Below are positions 43,621 to 55,999 of a DNA stretch of 64,000 nucleotides, piece after piece. Position 1 is the first letter of the stretch. The number at the start of each line of letters is the position of its first letter. The position numbers and the translations under genes were made by a program. The notes under the pieces were generated by a model that was given only the letters and a program-made list of their open reading frames with translations, did not search any database and was not told the origin of the DNA. The DNA comes from Norana najaformis (taxonomy: Eukaryota > Annelida > Clitellata > Crassiclitellata > Hormogastridae): positions 4,294,012-4,358,011 of the forward strand of contig OZ029920.1 in the NCBI GenBank assembly GCA_964023275.1, in the 5' to 3' direction.

Positions 43621-44855
43621 ATTCACTTAAGGAAACGGCTCATCCTAGACATTCCTTGGAGAGAAGAGAGACTATTGAAAAGATGATACGAGAAAGCCAT
43701 TTTACAGTGAAAATACAAGGGACAGTGAGGCGGGTGGCTCTGAGCATAGAACTGGGCTGGAGTTACCCTCACCCCGTAGACTGTTAGCCCGACCGAGAAT
43801 GCCACACTTGTAATTGTAAGAAATTTTGTTATATATTTTGGGCGCTGCATAAATTCAGCATTGAGTTTAAATCTGTTTAAGTCTGCCTATAGGATGATCC
43901 ACAAGAAATAAGTAACATTAAATTATCTTTAAAAGCGCCTATGGATATTCCTGCAGTGTAATAAAATTGGCTTATATATGCTTTGGAATCTGTTGTGAGA
44001 ACAGGTACAGATAAGGTTTTGGTGTTTCTGTTTCTGACTGTATTGCCATTGTTAGTTAGTTAGTTATCCAGGCAATTAATTGGCTTACGAGTACTTGATA
44101 GTCAAGTACTAACACTTTCAGTACATGACGCACGCCTACAACTTATTGTAGGTCTTGTCCTCAGTGTGATTCTACAAGCAACCTTAATGTACTTAAGAAC
44201 AACAATTCAAACTCTCCAAATTTCATTATGGACAAACTAAACATTCCAAATGAGTTGCAGTCGACAACTGTCACATAATTAATAGCGCGTAAGAGAATAT
44301 TTTCGCTATTCTACTGTCCTCGCTAAAAACTAAATCTTCGCAATAATACACGTTTTCCAGAACAGCGCAAAAGCTTCGTAACGGAGAGCAGTCTGGTACC
44401 ACAGTTACAATCGCTTCAGGATTAGGGTACCAGTCTTCTTCTAAACTGGGCAACATTTCTCCTCGCCATATTTAGGAAATTTTACGACGGACCAATATCA
44501 GGACGAGGAATTTACTTTCATACGCAGGTAACCATTACTTATTGCTCATTACTAAGTACTTTTAATGATAGAAATGTAAAATAACTATCATTTGATTATA
44601 AGTTATATAAAGTTTTTTGAAAAGTAACTATAAAATATGCCCTATAGCCGTGACATACTGGGAGATTCAAGAGCAGTTTCGAAAGCGAAAGCAAATACCG
44701 TTTTCTGAAAATCACATAAATAATATACATCGCAATTCGGAAACATAACTATTTTAAAACAATAAATGTAGGCTATAAATCCCACTGATCGTTCATCATA
44801 TTATCCATTTGTATTTTCTATTAATTACATTTACTAAGCTTCATATGTTTTGCAG
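43620..44855. other. No gene recognised; 5' region of the first RING gene
   Basis: No block units and no recognisable repeats were seen. It is probably the upstream intron and promoter region of the gene at 44856. No similarity was seen to the corresponding region of the second gene copy. Confidence 0.4.
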
Positions 44856-44875
44856 GAGATCGGCCAACAGATAGA

Positions 44876-45998
44876 ATGACTGCCGAAAAGAGTCCTGCGA
44901 TGACTCAACTGAATGACATAACGGAATGTTGCATCTGTCTCAAGACTTTCACTGATCCAAGAATGCTACCATGCATTCATACGTTTTGTTTCCAGTGCCT
45001 GCAAGACTTGGCCGAGAAGTCAAACAAGAATCCTGGAGATGAATTATATTGTCCAGTTTGTAGGAAGCAATTCACTATTCCAAACGATGGAATTCAAGGT
45101 GTCCAGAAAAATTTCTTCATGGCTAGCTTGACAGAAGTAAGAAATGCACTAAATCAGTCGAAGATGGCTCCTCCATGCGATATCTGCAAAGCAAATAATG
45201 ATGCCACTGAAGCACAAATGTCTGAAGCTACAATGCGATGCTTGAACTGTCAAGAGAACCTTTGTGAAGGTTGCTGCAAAATGCATAAGTCGTTTAAAAT
45301 GTTGCGAAATCACGAAATCGTAAAGATAGGAAGCGAGGTTGGAGAAGAAGATGTAGTAAAGTCGTTACAAGTGATGAATTGTGAGATCCATCGCCTAAAG
45401 GTAATAGACTACTATTGCGCTGATTGCAAGAAAGTTGTTTGCGTTTCTTGTTTCGTTGAAAGTCACAAAGCACACGACTGCAAAGACGTGAATACAGTGG
45501 ATGGGGAATTCCGTCAATGTATTAAGACCAACGCTGACACCATACCATCGCTTGCTAGATATCTACTGTTAAAGAGAAAGCAAATGGAAAGTGAAGAGGA
45601 ATTTCTCAAGAAAATAGCTGCAAGAGAGAGTGAAATTTTGCGCAGAAGTAAGGAACTGAAGGACATGATAGACGAACACACTAAATCTTTGTTGACTTCA
45701 TTAGACGAAATAAAGAATCGATATTTGAAAGGAATTCAGGTGGAGGAAGAGGAACTGGACAGACGCTTTACTATTCTGGAAAGCTTTTCAAGGTATTGTG
45801 ATGAACTGAGATCAAAAGGATCTGCGACAGAAGTCTGTCGAAGCAAAGATGAATTACTTCGGAGAGCAGATGAACTAAAGAAAGACCACAAGGCGTATAT
45901 TAAACGCCCACGTGTTTCATTTGAAGTTACCTTTCAGGCGACCAAATTAGACCGTTTCCTCCAGACAACGAGTGGGAACATCATTGGAAATGTGAACG
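44876..45998 (+). CDS. RING / B-box / coiled-coil exon of TRIM-like gene, copy 1
   Basis: The ATG follows an acceptor (TATGTTTTGCAG|GAG) with 20 bases of 5' UTR. The RING finger is C3HC4 (C18, C21, C33, H35, C38, C41, C59, C62). B-box 1 lies at about 101-146 (C101, C104, C122, C125, C130, C133) and B-box 2 at about 169-202 (C169, H172, C181, C184, C189, C192, H197, H200). A charged coiled coil follows at about 210-345. Such proteins are usually E3 ubiquitin ligases. The donor AACG|GTAATT is at 45998; without splicing the frame would end at 46129. The exon is exactly 1123 bp, the same as copy 2, with no frameshift, while its kelch exon is broken. It may persist as a RING/B-box-only protein or be an early pseudogene. 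Confidence 0.85.
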
Positions 45999-46533
45999 GT
46001 AATTCACTTTTTAATAACATCAGCATTCACTTTTCTCACATCGTTTTCCGACATAAGTTTTCTATTGTAATGCATTTTATTGTATTGTTCTGTCATGTGA
46101 TGTATGCTATGGAGGGCGACATTGATTGAAATTGATTGAATACCAAATTACATGTATAGAAAAGTAAGAGAATACTAAATTAAATGATTTGTAACTTTAA
46201 TGAATACTAAACTGATTGAATATTAAATTGAATGAGCACCAAATTGAGTGAACATTAATTAAATTGAATTAATTTTTTTAAGTTAAATGTATACAAAATT
46301 CCCCTTGAATTGCATTTTAAAGCCATATTGCAGGATAAATAATGTTTTCTGTTCCATAGGAAACCCGTTTCTCTATGTTTGTAGGTCAACAGTCAGTTAC
46401 TCTTAATATGCACCGCAGTCATGAAATCTCTAAGTGGTAAGTGCATAACAAATGAACGACGACCTAAGTCTATGAACTCTGATGCTTTTTCAGTTGTTGG
46501 TACTCTTAGAAGGTATATTGAATTTTCCTACAG

Positions 46534-47618
46534 CACACGTCAGGGAATTGAAAGCCATAAACTTGTGGCTTATAAAGAAGAGAATAAAATGTAAACCAAG
46601 ACATACCTGCGTCGTCAGAGCGAAACAGTGTCTCGCGTAGATGTGCCTACTATAGTGAAGTCATATACTGCCGCTGCCGTTTACAATAACACAACGTTTA
46701 TCACGGGAGTCGGACAACGTTTAAACCAAATATGGAAATACATCTTTGAATCTGGTTGGAGGAGATGCAGGTCTTTGGTTCGAAGAAGAAAAAGCACTGC
46801 GTTGAATTCAAAGGCGACCCCTTGTACATCTGTGGCGGAAGTAGGAAAGTCATTGTGATGGACTTTGACTGTATCGACGCTTAGAATGCACTGACTGAAA
46901 AGAGTACAACGGCCGGACAATTGATATTCGGCTCCATTTGGGCTGCCTGTGTTGCCTTAAAACGCTCAATCTTCGTTTCGGAGGAAAAGATAAAGATTGA
47001 AAACTGTTAGATTGTGTGCAGGTGTACAAACCCGTCGAAAGCACCTGGACTATTCTCTCAACTTCTTTGCCTCTTTTCGAAGTGTGTTATGGGAAAACTC
47101 TGCGATACTTTTGAATTATGACATATGTTTAATTGTTTAATTCGTGACTTAAATGAAAACATTTGGGAAGAAAGACAATACATTAAAAAAGACGTAGTCC
47201 GTTTTGGAATGGTTGTTGATAATGAAGGAATCTTTATAATCGGTGGAGTACTGATAGGACCCGCTGGGAGTGGTATTTTTGGTCCATACACACACATATA
47301 ATATATATATATATATAATATATATAATATATATATAATATATATATATAATATATATATAATATATATATATAGAGGGAGAGAGAGACAGAGATAAAGA
47401 GAGAGACAGAGAGAATATATATATATATAGAGAGAGAGAAAGAGAAAGAGAGAGATAAATAGAGAGAGACAGACAGACAGACAGAGACAGACAGACAGAG
47501 AAGTACATAAGAGCTTCAAGCACTGTGAATAATGAAGTGGCGAAGTGGAAAAGCTCACAATCGTCTGCCTAATCCAATCCGTCTAATTGCCATCACTCAC
47601 CTGACTGTAATAAAGTGA
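46534..47618 (+). pseudogene. Broken kelch exon of TRIM-like gene, copy 1
   Basis: It is homologous to the kelch exon at 60482-61365, starting after an acceptor (TTTTCCTACAG). In the spliced frame a stop occurs at 46638-46640, about 35 residues in. A second stop (TAG at 46882-46884) replaces a Tyr codon, several indels change frame, and a 190-bp TA/GA microsatellite (about 47297-47480) interrupts the last blade. Recognisable pieces include VYNNTTFITGVG and LNQIWKYIFESGW. Flanking 3' sequence is still similar to copy 2. Confidence 0.85.
47297..47490. repeat. TA then GA microsatellite
   Basis: ATATATATAA units are followed by GAGAGACAGA units. It is inserted in, or grown from, the broken kelch exon. 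Confidence 0.95.
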
Positions 47619-47639
47619 TTAACGAGATACGAACCTGTT

Positions 47640-48200
47640 TGTTTCAATATTCGAAGACATGTTGCCCTAAAACATGCACCTGAAAGCAACTGAAACTGAC
47701 AACCTGCCTGCCGATCAAGAGACATTGGATCGATGTAATCTGACACTGACTATGTAGGCTGTCTTTATAAGCTGTCTCTGAAATTCTGAATTGTATTTGC
47801 TGCTGCGGTTTGTTATGTTTTGGAAACTAATGATAGTTGATCAATTATGTTGTCTCACTCATGAATATTCATCTGCTGCTTAAGTAATTAGCAAATAATG
47901 TCGGGTGGCGTGGACATCATTGAATGTGTTTTTACACGATGCTGTTTATGTTTACAGATGTTCCGTTGGAGGCCCTTAGTTGAAGTAATGAACCCATTTC
48001 GTGTTTGTTCCATTGAGTGAGAAATTATTTGCTGTCCAAACTGGTTCCATTGTTGCTTTGTCTCACCCCGATGTCGACCTCACCATACTTCGCATGCGTA
48101 ACTAATTTAGTCCGCTTGTGTCGATTAGACATATCGACGCCGAATAGAATTATTTTAAAGCAGAAGAAGAAATATTTTAATACAGCAATCTTTAACAGTA
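47640..48200. other. 3' flank of RING gene copy 1; no further gene
   Basis: The segment 47618-47890 is similar to 61365-61625 downstream of copy 2 (for example GTCTCTGAAATTCTGAAT and TCATGAATATTCAT). Beyond that nothing was recognised. Confidence 0.5.
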
Positions 48201-50500
48201 GAAATATAAAGTGATTAAATACATCTTGTGCCTGATGGGGTCGTTGACATTGACATCACCCATAATTTAACTTGATATTATAGCTGCATGGAACTACCGT
48301 CGACTGATTCCTTGAGCATCATGGCTGCAATCTAACCTAGCCGATGTAAAAGCGTTTAAATTACATAAGATTTTAGAACACAGGTGTTACATTGAAAATT
48401 ACCATAAAATCCATCGTGGTGAAACATTTAACGACATTTAAACGGAACTGATGAATGTATAGGTGCAAAGCAATAGCAATAGAATGCACACGATTGATAC
48501 TGTATTAGTGTAACAGTAGGTATGTAAATATATAGACACTTTATATACCGCCTTTTAAGTTCCTTACAGCAGCGCCACCTGAGCTAACCAAAGCAGGTGT
48601 TATAACAATTACGATTTCTTAACAAATTCTTACGGGTGGCGCTAGGGCCGTTCAACTTCACCCAACCTTTGACAAGATCATATACAAGAACACTCGATTT
48701 TGCAAAATAGCTATATATAAGGTCATGAAATTCATTTTAAAAGTGTCAATTATTATTAACAAATTTGAGTGTTTAACGACATCTTGCGGCTTCCAAAGCA
48801 GCTGACGTCGACCTCCAACTTACTTCGCAAAGTACATAATTGTCACGGTAGAATAGCATCCTTTAATAGCTATTAAGCACCTCGTCGTCGTGGTTTCATC
48901 ACCATCATCACATCCACTGCCCCATCAACAACAATAACACGATTACAGTTATCATCATAACCATCATGAGAATGTCATCGTCACTATTATTATTAATTCG
49001 AAGCCGCTCTCCTCTATGAAGTAAATTTGAACCTAGTAGCTCTTGGAACAAATTTTCAATTCGAATTCGCCTCAAATTGGTACATGCTGCAAATCTGATG
49101 ATATATTTGCGCGCGTTAACTCTATTTAGACACCTTTTTATCGCTTTAGCCTATCTTATATAAACCGGATAATCGTTTAAACCCATTTTTCTTAGATTGT
49201 TTAATGTCAGCAATGGCGGTAGCAACCACAAGCTACAGTTAATCAAACCATCATCATTCGAAGTCGTGTTAATTAAGTCTTCTTTTTCAGCAGCTCTCAA
49301 TATCTGTGCATTTATCCGCACACTTTATTAACGATTTTGTGCGTTAAAAAAGCGCCATCTACACGATCCTAAATGGTGTTAATTAAGGGTTAGTTAGCAA
49401 AGCCAGTTCATTTGCAGAACTGTTCATTGATGCGCCAAAATTTGGGAATAATTCTTACTTTAAAAAAGTGAAGGTGTATTTAATTAAACAGACATTTATA
49501 ACCCGCGCAATTAACAACAACCTCAAAGGCGCGTGTACCGACATTTAATCACGCGAAACTTAATAATCCGACATTTCATCAGCATTCACTCATCACCTTA
49601 TTAAAAATGAATGCAAAGAGCTGAAAAGGGCAAGTCTGCGAGTATATGAGATTCATTTATTCGGGACTTCCCCACGAACGTTTAAATAAAATTGGGTTGC
49701 GACTAATTACTGGATTTGCTGTCAAGGTCAAATTTTGGATAGCTGATGGAACATTTTAATTGGTTCCATCAGTGTTTTTCAAATTACATGCAAACCAATT
49801 TGAACCAATCCTAGGCATAATGGAGTAAGCAACGTATTGCATAAGCACGGATTCTGATCCAAGTTATGTACCTAAATCCCCTTTTCTCTCTCTTTGATTC
49901 CGAAGGCTGCTATGAAATTATTTAGAAGTGTCTCTTCTAACGCTACAGTAATCGGGAATTACTTTCACCTGATTTAATCGAGGTAAAGAAACGTCATAGG
50001 AACTCATAGTCTCAATACGCGTAAACACTCGATGCTGCTTCTACTAATTGGCCCTGTTTGGACACCTTTAAATCGTGTCTTCCAGCCTTATAAATAATCC
50101 CATTTTTCTTCACGTAAATATTTCATAGCAACAGTTGAATATAACAGCCCAGCAGTAGTAATGCTGGATGTTGTTTAAGATAATATATCTAGTTTTACAT
50201 GTAGTTAAAAAATCTATTTTTGGTGTCAGTAGATCTAAATGACATTAGTACACTGAACTAGCTTACTCTATGCTTTAGAATAAGATTATTGTCAGCGACC
50301 TTGGCAACCGCAAGATGGCGTTAAAACACTTGTAACAACTATTCAACCAGTTTCAATCTGACTTCATTAAACGCTGAAATGTGGGAATATTTCCTCCAAA
50401 TATACAAGAAGGTAGACTTAAATTGACTTACAGCCTCAAGATGTCGTTAAAACCCCGAAGTTACTAATGATATTCCGCTATACATTTAGACACCTTTAAA
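48200..50500. repeat. Inverted-arm repeat block E11
   Basis: A central segment in reverse orientation lies at 48810-49080 (GGTTTCATCACCATCATCACA, CTCTTGGAACAAATTTTCAA). A minus-oriented unit lies at 48775. Plus-oriented units lie near 49128, 50058, 50310, 50445 and 50486. The interval 49200-49980 is AT-rich with little recognisable repeat. Confidence 0.5.
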
Positions 50501-50672
50501 TTGCATTAATCTTTGCAACATAAATCTCGTTTTCGTTTAATCGCCAATATAAACCATCAAATTTCTTACTTGATGTTACAAGAAAATAAGAATGTTAATA
50601 AAAATGATATTAGTAATGAATTAATTAATATTAATAACAATAATAAGAAGAATAATCATAATAGTAATCATA

Positions 50673-51006
50673 ATGATGCCACCAACAGCTCCAGCTGCAC
50701 CACCTCCAGCACCGTCTGAAGTTGGCCAACCAAGGCAGCCGGGTGTGTTCGCACAAATGGCCACAGAGGCCGCAGGTGTTACTGTTGGATCAGCTGTTCG
50801 TCACAGAATTGAAGCTGCGATGACAGACAGTGGTGGGCATTCAGAACCTGCCCTGCTCCCCAGCAGAACAGGCGTACATTCAACCCCAAAACACACAGAA
50901 CCAGAACAACCCTTGCGAGTTTGAATTGAAACAATTCGTGGACTATGCACAGAACCAGCACGACTTCACTCTCTGCCAGGGTTTCAACGAAATGTGGAAA
51001 GACTGA
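50673..51006 (+). pseudogene. CHCHD2/CHCHD10-like pseudogene
   Basis: The first part encodes a Pro/Ala-rich stretch and then RQPGVFAQMATEAAGVTVGS, the hallmark hydrophobic segment of these mitochondrial intermembrane-space proteins. A one-base shift near 50860-50870 moves the rest into another frame, where the CHCH domain reads [15 protein letters not shown] and [11 protein letters not shown]. Each helix should carry Cys-x9-Cys. In the first helix the second Cys has become Tyr, and in the second helix it has become the stop codon TGA, after which the frame continues CGT CTC (Arg-Leu) as in the family. Loss of both cysteines plus a frameshift marks a dead copy. No intron interrupts it, so it is probably a retrocopy, but no poly(A) tail is visible. 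Confidence 0.75.
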
Positions 51007-52234
51007 CGTCTCCGGTTCGGCGTTCCTATCTGACAACACTGACACTCATATCATGAGCAGTTCGATATAATAATAATTTTTAAATTACTTTTAAAAACAA
51101 CAAACAACAACAATAAAACTATGTAAACTACTTCACCTTTAAAACAGGGTAACTTCGCCACTGCTTTTATTCGAGTGGTGCCAGTCCTAGGCCTGGATGA
51201 AGGTGGATGGGGACGATAATCTTATTTGTTATGACACGCATTCTGTAGAAATAAACTGCTACATCTTCATGTAGAAATATTATGTGGAGAAGAACTAGTG
51301 ATTAGTAGCAGCAAATGGCATCGGGTGGGTAACAGGCCCGTTGACATCGACAACTTAATGTGTTGCAGATAAACTCGTGATCGAACGGAAATGCGAATAT
51401 ATACATATATATATATTCAGAAAGATATGATATAAAGGTGTCTAAATGATAAGAAGGTGTCTGAACGTAATTTAATATTTTTTTATAAATATTATACATA
51501 ACTCTTTTTAGGCATCTTTAAATCGCATTTGCCGATGCCCTGTAATCCTAGCGCTCGATTTTTATTTCGCAAATCTCCGCCACTGCTTTTAGTCGGATGG
51601 CGCTTTTCCCAACCATAAGAGAAGGTCGACGCTAATCACCCTTGTAATGAAACAGCTCCGTTAAACAGAACAGCTAACATCATTCAGTCCTTCTAGTCAT
51701 CAAGAAGAATGAAGATGGCGTCAAGAGCGATTATCGGCCACAAGATGTCGCTAAACCCAAAATAAAAAAATCCTCTTTTAGACACCTTTTAAACACATTT
51801 CATCCGCTCTATATATTCAACACCCGATGCTCGCAAAAATAAACTTCTCAAGGTCCATCTCTAGCAAAAATTACTATGCTGAAGACATCTTAAAATCCGT
51901 TTTTAGTTATAATAATTCATTTTGTCCAAAGGATTCGATTTTGCAATGAAGCAGCGTGTCAAGGTCGACGTTAATCGACTCAGGCAATCACAAGATGTCG
52001 TCAAACACTCGACTATATAATTAGAATAATAATTACTCTCTGTCTTACGTGATTTGTTTCTAAGTCCAGGTTGATATATTGCCATGCGATAATGCATCAC
52101 AGATAATTATTGCCTCTGAGAGGGCGAATGCACTTAATGAATAATGTAGACCGAGCATCCAACTAGATATCGTTAAACACATGATGCTATATCGTGATAT
52201 TGAATGTTTGCTTACTGTAATCGTAATCGTAAGT

Positions 52235-52440
52235 CCAAGATTTCTACAGCGCCCAACGAAATCTAACTCATAGGCGCACAGTCAAAACAAAATCGATAGG
52301 CAAAAGGGTTCGGTTCCAGGTCAAGATCCAGGAGTCAGGCAGTCGGACAGTCGGACGGCTTCGGTGGATGTTGTTTGAAATTGAAGCGAGAAGAAAGATA
52401 AGCGGAAGAGGAAGACTCAGGATAAGATTTTTGGAATTCT
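52235..52440 (-). repeat. Family C retroelement fragment
   Basis: It shares AGATTTCTACAGCGCCCAA, AAAATCGATAGGCAAAAG and GGTCAAGATCCAGGAGTCAG with the copy at 37612. Confidence 0.65.
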
Positions 52441-52727
52441 TCGACGTCAGTAGATCTAAAGCATAAGTAGTTTGATTTATACAGTGGAAGGTATACAGTG
52501 AGGTCGAAATTAGTGGTCCGTAAACGTTGTTGAAACTGAATGCTACTTGAATAGTAGCACCTTCAACTCCGTTCTGAACTTAGACACCTTTAAATTGCTT
52601 CTTCTTAGATAATATAAGAAACAGGTATCATTGTTGTAACGTTCTTTGCGGCAAGATGGAGTTGACGTCAAGGACCCTGGAAGCCAAAATATTTAATTTA
52701 ACAATTAATTAATTAATTTAATTTAAT

Positions 52728-52842
52728 AACTCTGCTAATGCCTTTGGTCGGGTAGTGCCAGTCCCAAGCCTGGAAAATGGAGGAGGGCGACGTCAACGGC
52801 CTTTGACGCCATAAGATGTTGTTATACAGTGAGAACTACTAA
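52728..52842 (+). mobile_element. A-unit mini-retroposon
   Basis: The copy is full length from AACTCTGCTAATGCC to a GAGAACTACTAATAAT tail. Confidence 0.65.
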
Positions 52843-52945
52843 TAATAATTTATTATAATACTTCAATTTTTCTTGCATGGGCGAAATTCAAAACTGCATC
52901 ATGGTCGAGAGTAGTCTTAAAATATAACGATTAGGAAGATAACAT

Positions 52946-53076
52946 TATGATGATGATGCTGGAGGTGGCGGTGGCGGTGATGATGATATTGATGTTGATG
53001 CGGTTGTTGTTGCTTTTGTTGTTGGCGTTGATGATGATGATGATTATGGTGGTGGTGGTGGTGGTGATGATGATGC
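52946..53076. repeat. GAT/GGT trinucleotide-rich tract
   Basis: ATGATGATG, GGTGGCGGTGGCGG and GTTGTTG runs. It is followed by GCGCCCTTGGTTGTATGCC, related to the segments at 11610 and 31407. Confidence 0.8.
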
Positions 53077-53569
53077 GCCCTTGGTTGTATGCCTACACCC
53101 CTCAAACCAGACCCGTGCGTGGTGGGCTGCCAGAATCCACCAGTCACGAAGCTAAATGCTTATGAATAATAATGATAATTAATTTCATTTAAATAGTTTC
53201 AGAATCATATAATAGTGTAAGATTTAGGTTGTTTCTTTCACTGTTTCTTTCATTCGAGTTTATTACGAGTATTCTAATAAATTATGTTTTAACCGTGTTC
53301 AAGATACTGATGTCCGTATTTCCTTTCCCAACATCCCTACCTCCGCTATAATTGCTCAACTTCATCAGGAACAATGTTTTATGTGTATTCTTTAGAGGCA
53401 AACGGTCCTAATCTAGCGATTTTAATGCATATTAAAGGCCGTGTAAATAATGAAACAAATTGCTTTGATAGGCGTGTCGCTCATTCTCCTTCCGGATTCT
53501 GGCTTAGCATCGAAAATCGTTTAGCATCACTGATGGCCCGAACAGTTGTTTTGCTCAAAGTGCGTACGT

Positions 53570-53745
53570 ACACAGTTACCGTCTCAGAGGAGGAGGTTCG
53601 AACCCATACTCTTCGCGTTACAAGCCAAGCGCTCTAAGCAATCGGCTGCCGGTGACCTACATATAAGCCGAGTGCTATAGCCAATCGGATACCGTGACCT
53701 ACATATAAGCCCAGTGCTCTAACCAATCGGATACCGTGAATTACA
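53570..53745 (-). repeat. tRNA-Thr-like sequence with tandem A-box units
   Basis: On the minus strand GCCGATTGCTTAGAGCGC is followed by GGCTTGTAACGC (a TGT-type anticodon loop) and the B box GGTTCGAACCT. The A-box part is repeated: two further units of about 42 bp (AGCACTGGGCTTATATGTAG and AGCACTCGGCTTATATGTAG) lie upstream on the same strand. The acceptor stem pairs for only four bases, so this is a tRNA-derived repeat and not a working tRNA. Confidence 0.55.
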
Positions 53746-54130
53746 TACACTGCAGCTGCAAGATGTCGTCAAATATTGGATAATAATTATTACAGATGGG
53801 AATCCATTGGTTGGACTTTGAGCGGCAGTGATGTATTGAGTAAGAGTACTAGCTTAGTTTTCTCACAAATGTACTTGACATGTTTAGTAAACCTAAACAT
53901 CACTTAGGCTCGCGTAGATGGCTCTTCTTGAGGTAATAGAGGCGTTAAATCAAGTATGTGTGCGGATACATGCACAGACACGGAAGCTTTAAGAAGAAGA
54001 GAAGACTTTACTGTATCAAGACGACTCCGTATGATGTGTTAACAAAAGCTTGTGGCTGTCACGGCCTTTGCTCGATTTTACATGTTACACACATGGAAAA
54101 AAGTCTATTAAACGAAAATCAGCAGTACCT

Positions 54131-54238
54131 AGTAGTTGTCAGTTTAACAACAGCTTATGGCATCAACGGCCGTTGCCGTCGCCCTCCTCCTTTATCCAAG
54201 CTCGAGACTGGCACTACCCCTAAACAAGGCAGTGGTGG
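54131..54238 (-). mobile_element. A-unit mini-retroposon with target duplication and empty site
   Basis: AGTACCT flanks it (54124-54130 and 54239-54245). The collinear E7 sequence at 24600-24630 runs ATCAGAACTGTTTCAACGAA without the 108-bp insert. Confidence 0.9.
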
Positions 54239-55999
54239 AGTACCTATTCAACGAAAGAGATAACTATATAGCATCGAAAAAGCGATTTAAAGGTGTTTAA
54301 ACAGAGTGTAAGTTTTCACTTCGTGTCTTTAAAGACAGCTTGAGCCTGCTACAGCCGTTGTTAGATTTATAATTGTTAAATTGGTTGACAACGTCAAGAT
54401 ATTGCCCACTCAACCAAAATCCGTTTTATATAGCTTCTGAAGAATCGATTTAAAGGTGTTTGAGCACATTTATATTACAATGGCACATATATAAGATGTT
54501 CCGACTGAAACCACATAATAAGTTGAAGCGACTTCAAATTGAAAATTTTGTTCCATGAGCGAAGTTCTAAAAAAACTTTCGGGGCAGAGTGGCCTTGAAT
54601 TTATAATGATAACGAACATGACCTCATTCCGATTATGGCTATGATGACGATAATGACGACAATGGTGATGCCAGTTGATTTTGTTGACTATGTTGATTTT
54701 GGTAGTAGATGATCACTACAACGGCTAGATTCTTATTACTATAAAAACATGCTATTGTGAAAATTAGGTACTTTTCCAAAGTAAGCATCTTTGGGCGCCG
54801 CTAGATGTCGTTTACCACTCAAATTTATTAAAAACAGTTGTTGTGCATTATTAGACACCTTTAATAGGCTTTCCAGATTATCTATACATATCATTTTGTT
54901 TGATCGATGATGTAGTCGCTAAACAATATCGTAATTGTGAACGGCTCTGGCAGACATAAGAAATTGTTCAGAAGCGGTTTGTTATAACACAGAGTCGTTG
55001 TAAATGTAGATGTTATTTCACATATATAAAGCGCCACTTCAATATTAAACTCAGCCCAGAGACTCAAAGAGAAAACATAAACTAAACATAGCATTTTCAC
55101 GTTAAACAGAATCTACCTACCTACCTACTGTTGGCTAGCGCAGTGGTCGCTCTTGTAAAGCACTCAATCGGCGCTATATAAGTGTCGAGTGATACCTACC
55201 TACATACTGCATTTTACACAGAATATTCAGAAGAAAATTAAATCTCGACGTGACTGATCCCGGCAGCCACAGAACAACTGCTAATAATACTGAATTGGTT
55301 ACATTTAGACACCTTTAAATCATGTTATTCTGACATTATGTAACCTCCATTTCCGTTAAATCTGTGTTACCGCTATTTCTTCCATGGTTACTCTTCCACT
55401 GCCTTTAGACAGGGGGTGCCAGTCCCAAGCCTAAATAATGGAGGAGGGCGACGCTAATCAACAGAAGCTACCTACCTCGTTCAGTCCTTCTAATCCTCAT
55501 ATGTGGTCTATCTTGAGGGTCCGTCGATTATAGTTTTGTTCTCTTGTCCTTGCCTGGTCGACCAAATATCCTTAAGGTCGATTACACAACCCTAAACTTC
55601 GCGATCTATTCATTCCAGCGACATTCACATGTGGTCTTCCTTAAGAGTCTATTCTTGTAAATGTAAATGTAATTATCCGAAATTTAACATCGTCATCCAA
55701 AAGTCGCGTTAGAGAGAGAGAGAGACAGAGACAGACAGGCAGACAGGCAGAGATCAACTTACTCGTTTGCGCCCAACAGAACTCATAGCCTCAAGGAGGA
55801 GGAGGATGACATCAACAGCTATTTAAGACGACAGGATGTCGCTAAGAATTAGATAAAACAATATTCTTTCAGACTCAATTAAAACACATTCGACTAAAGC
55901 TACTACGTTCACACGTCGGTATTACATTAAAAATCTTAGAAAGGTGAAGTTAACGTCAATGGCATGGCCGCCACAAAATGTCGGTAAACACTCGATACT

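Larger units (their letters stand above)
51020..52860. repeat. Inverted-arm repeat block E12
   Basis: Minus-oriented units lie near 51310 and 51435. Plus-oriented units lie near 51505, 51680, 51745, 51777, 51850-51900, 51995, 52165 and 52577. A Family C fragment lies at 52235-52440. The two arms meet within about 60 bp (51435 and 51505): AAAGGTGTCTAAATG, then TTTTTAGGCATCTTTAAATCG. Confidence 0.6.

Noticed and set aside
44876..46129. A 417-residue single-exon RING protein as the primary product
   Set aside because: The last 43 codons are intronic sequence beyond a conserved donor; in copy 2 the equivalent donor joins in frame to the kelch exon. The readthrough form remains possible, but it is not the ancestral structure.
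50990..51020. TGA in the CHCHD2-like copy read as selenocysteine or recoded cysteine
   Set aside because: An upstream frameshift and the loss of a second cysteine show the copy is decayed; no SECIS-like element was evident.
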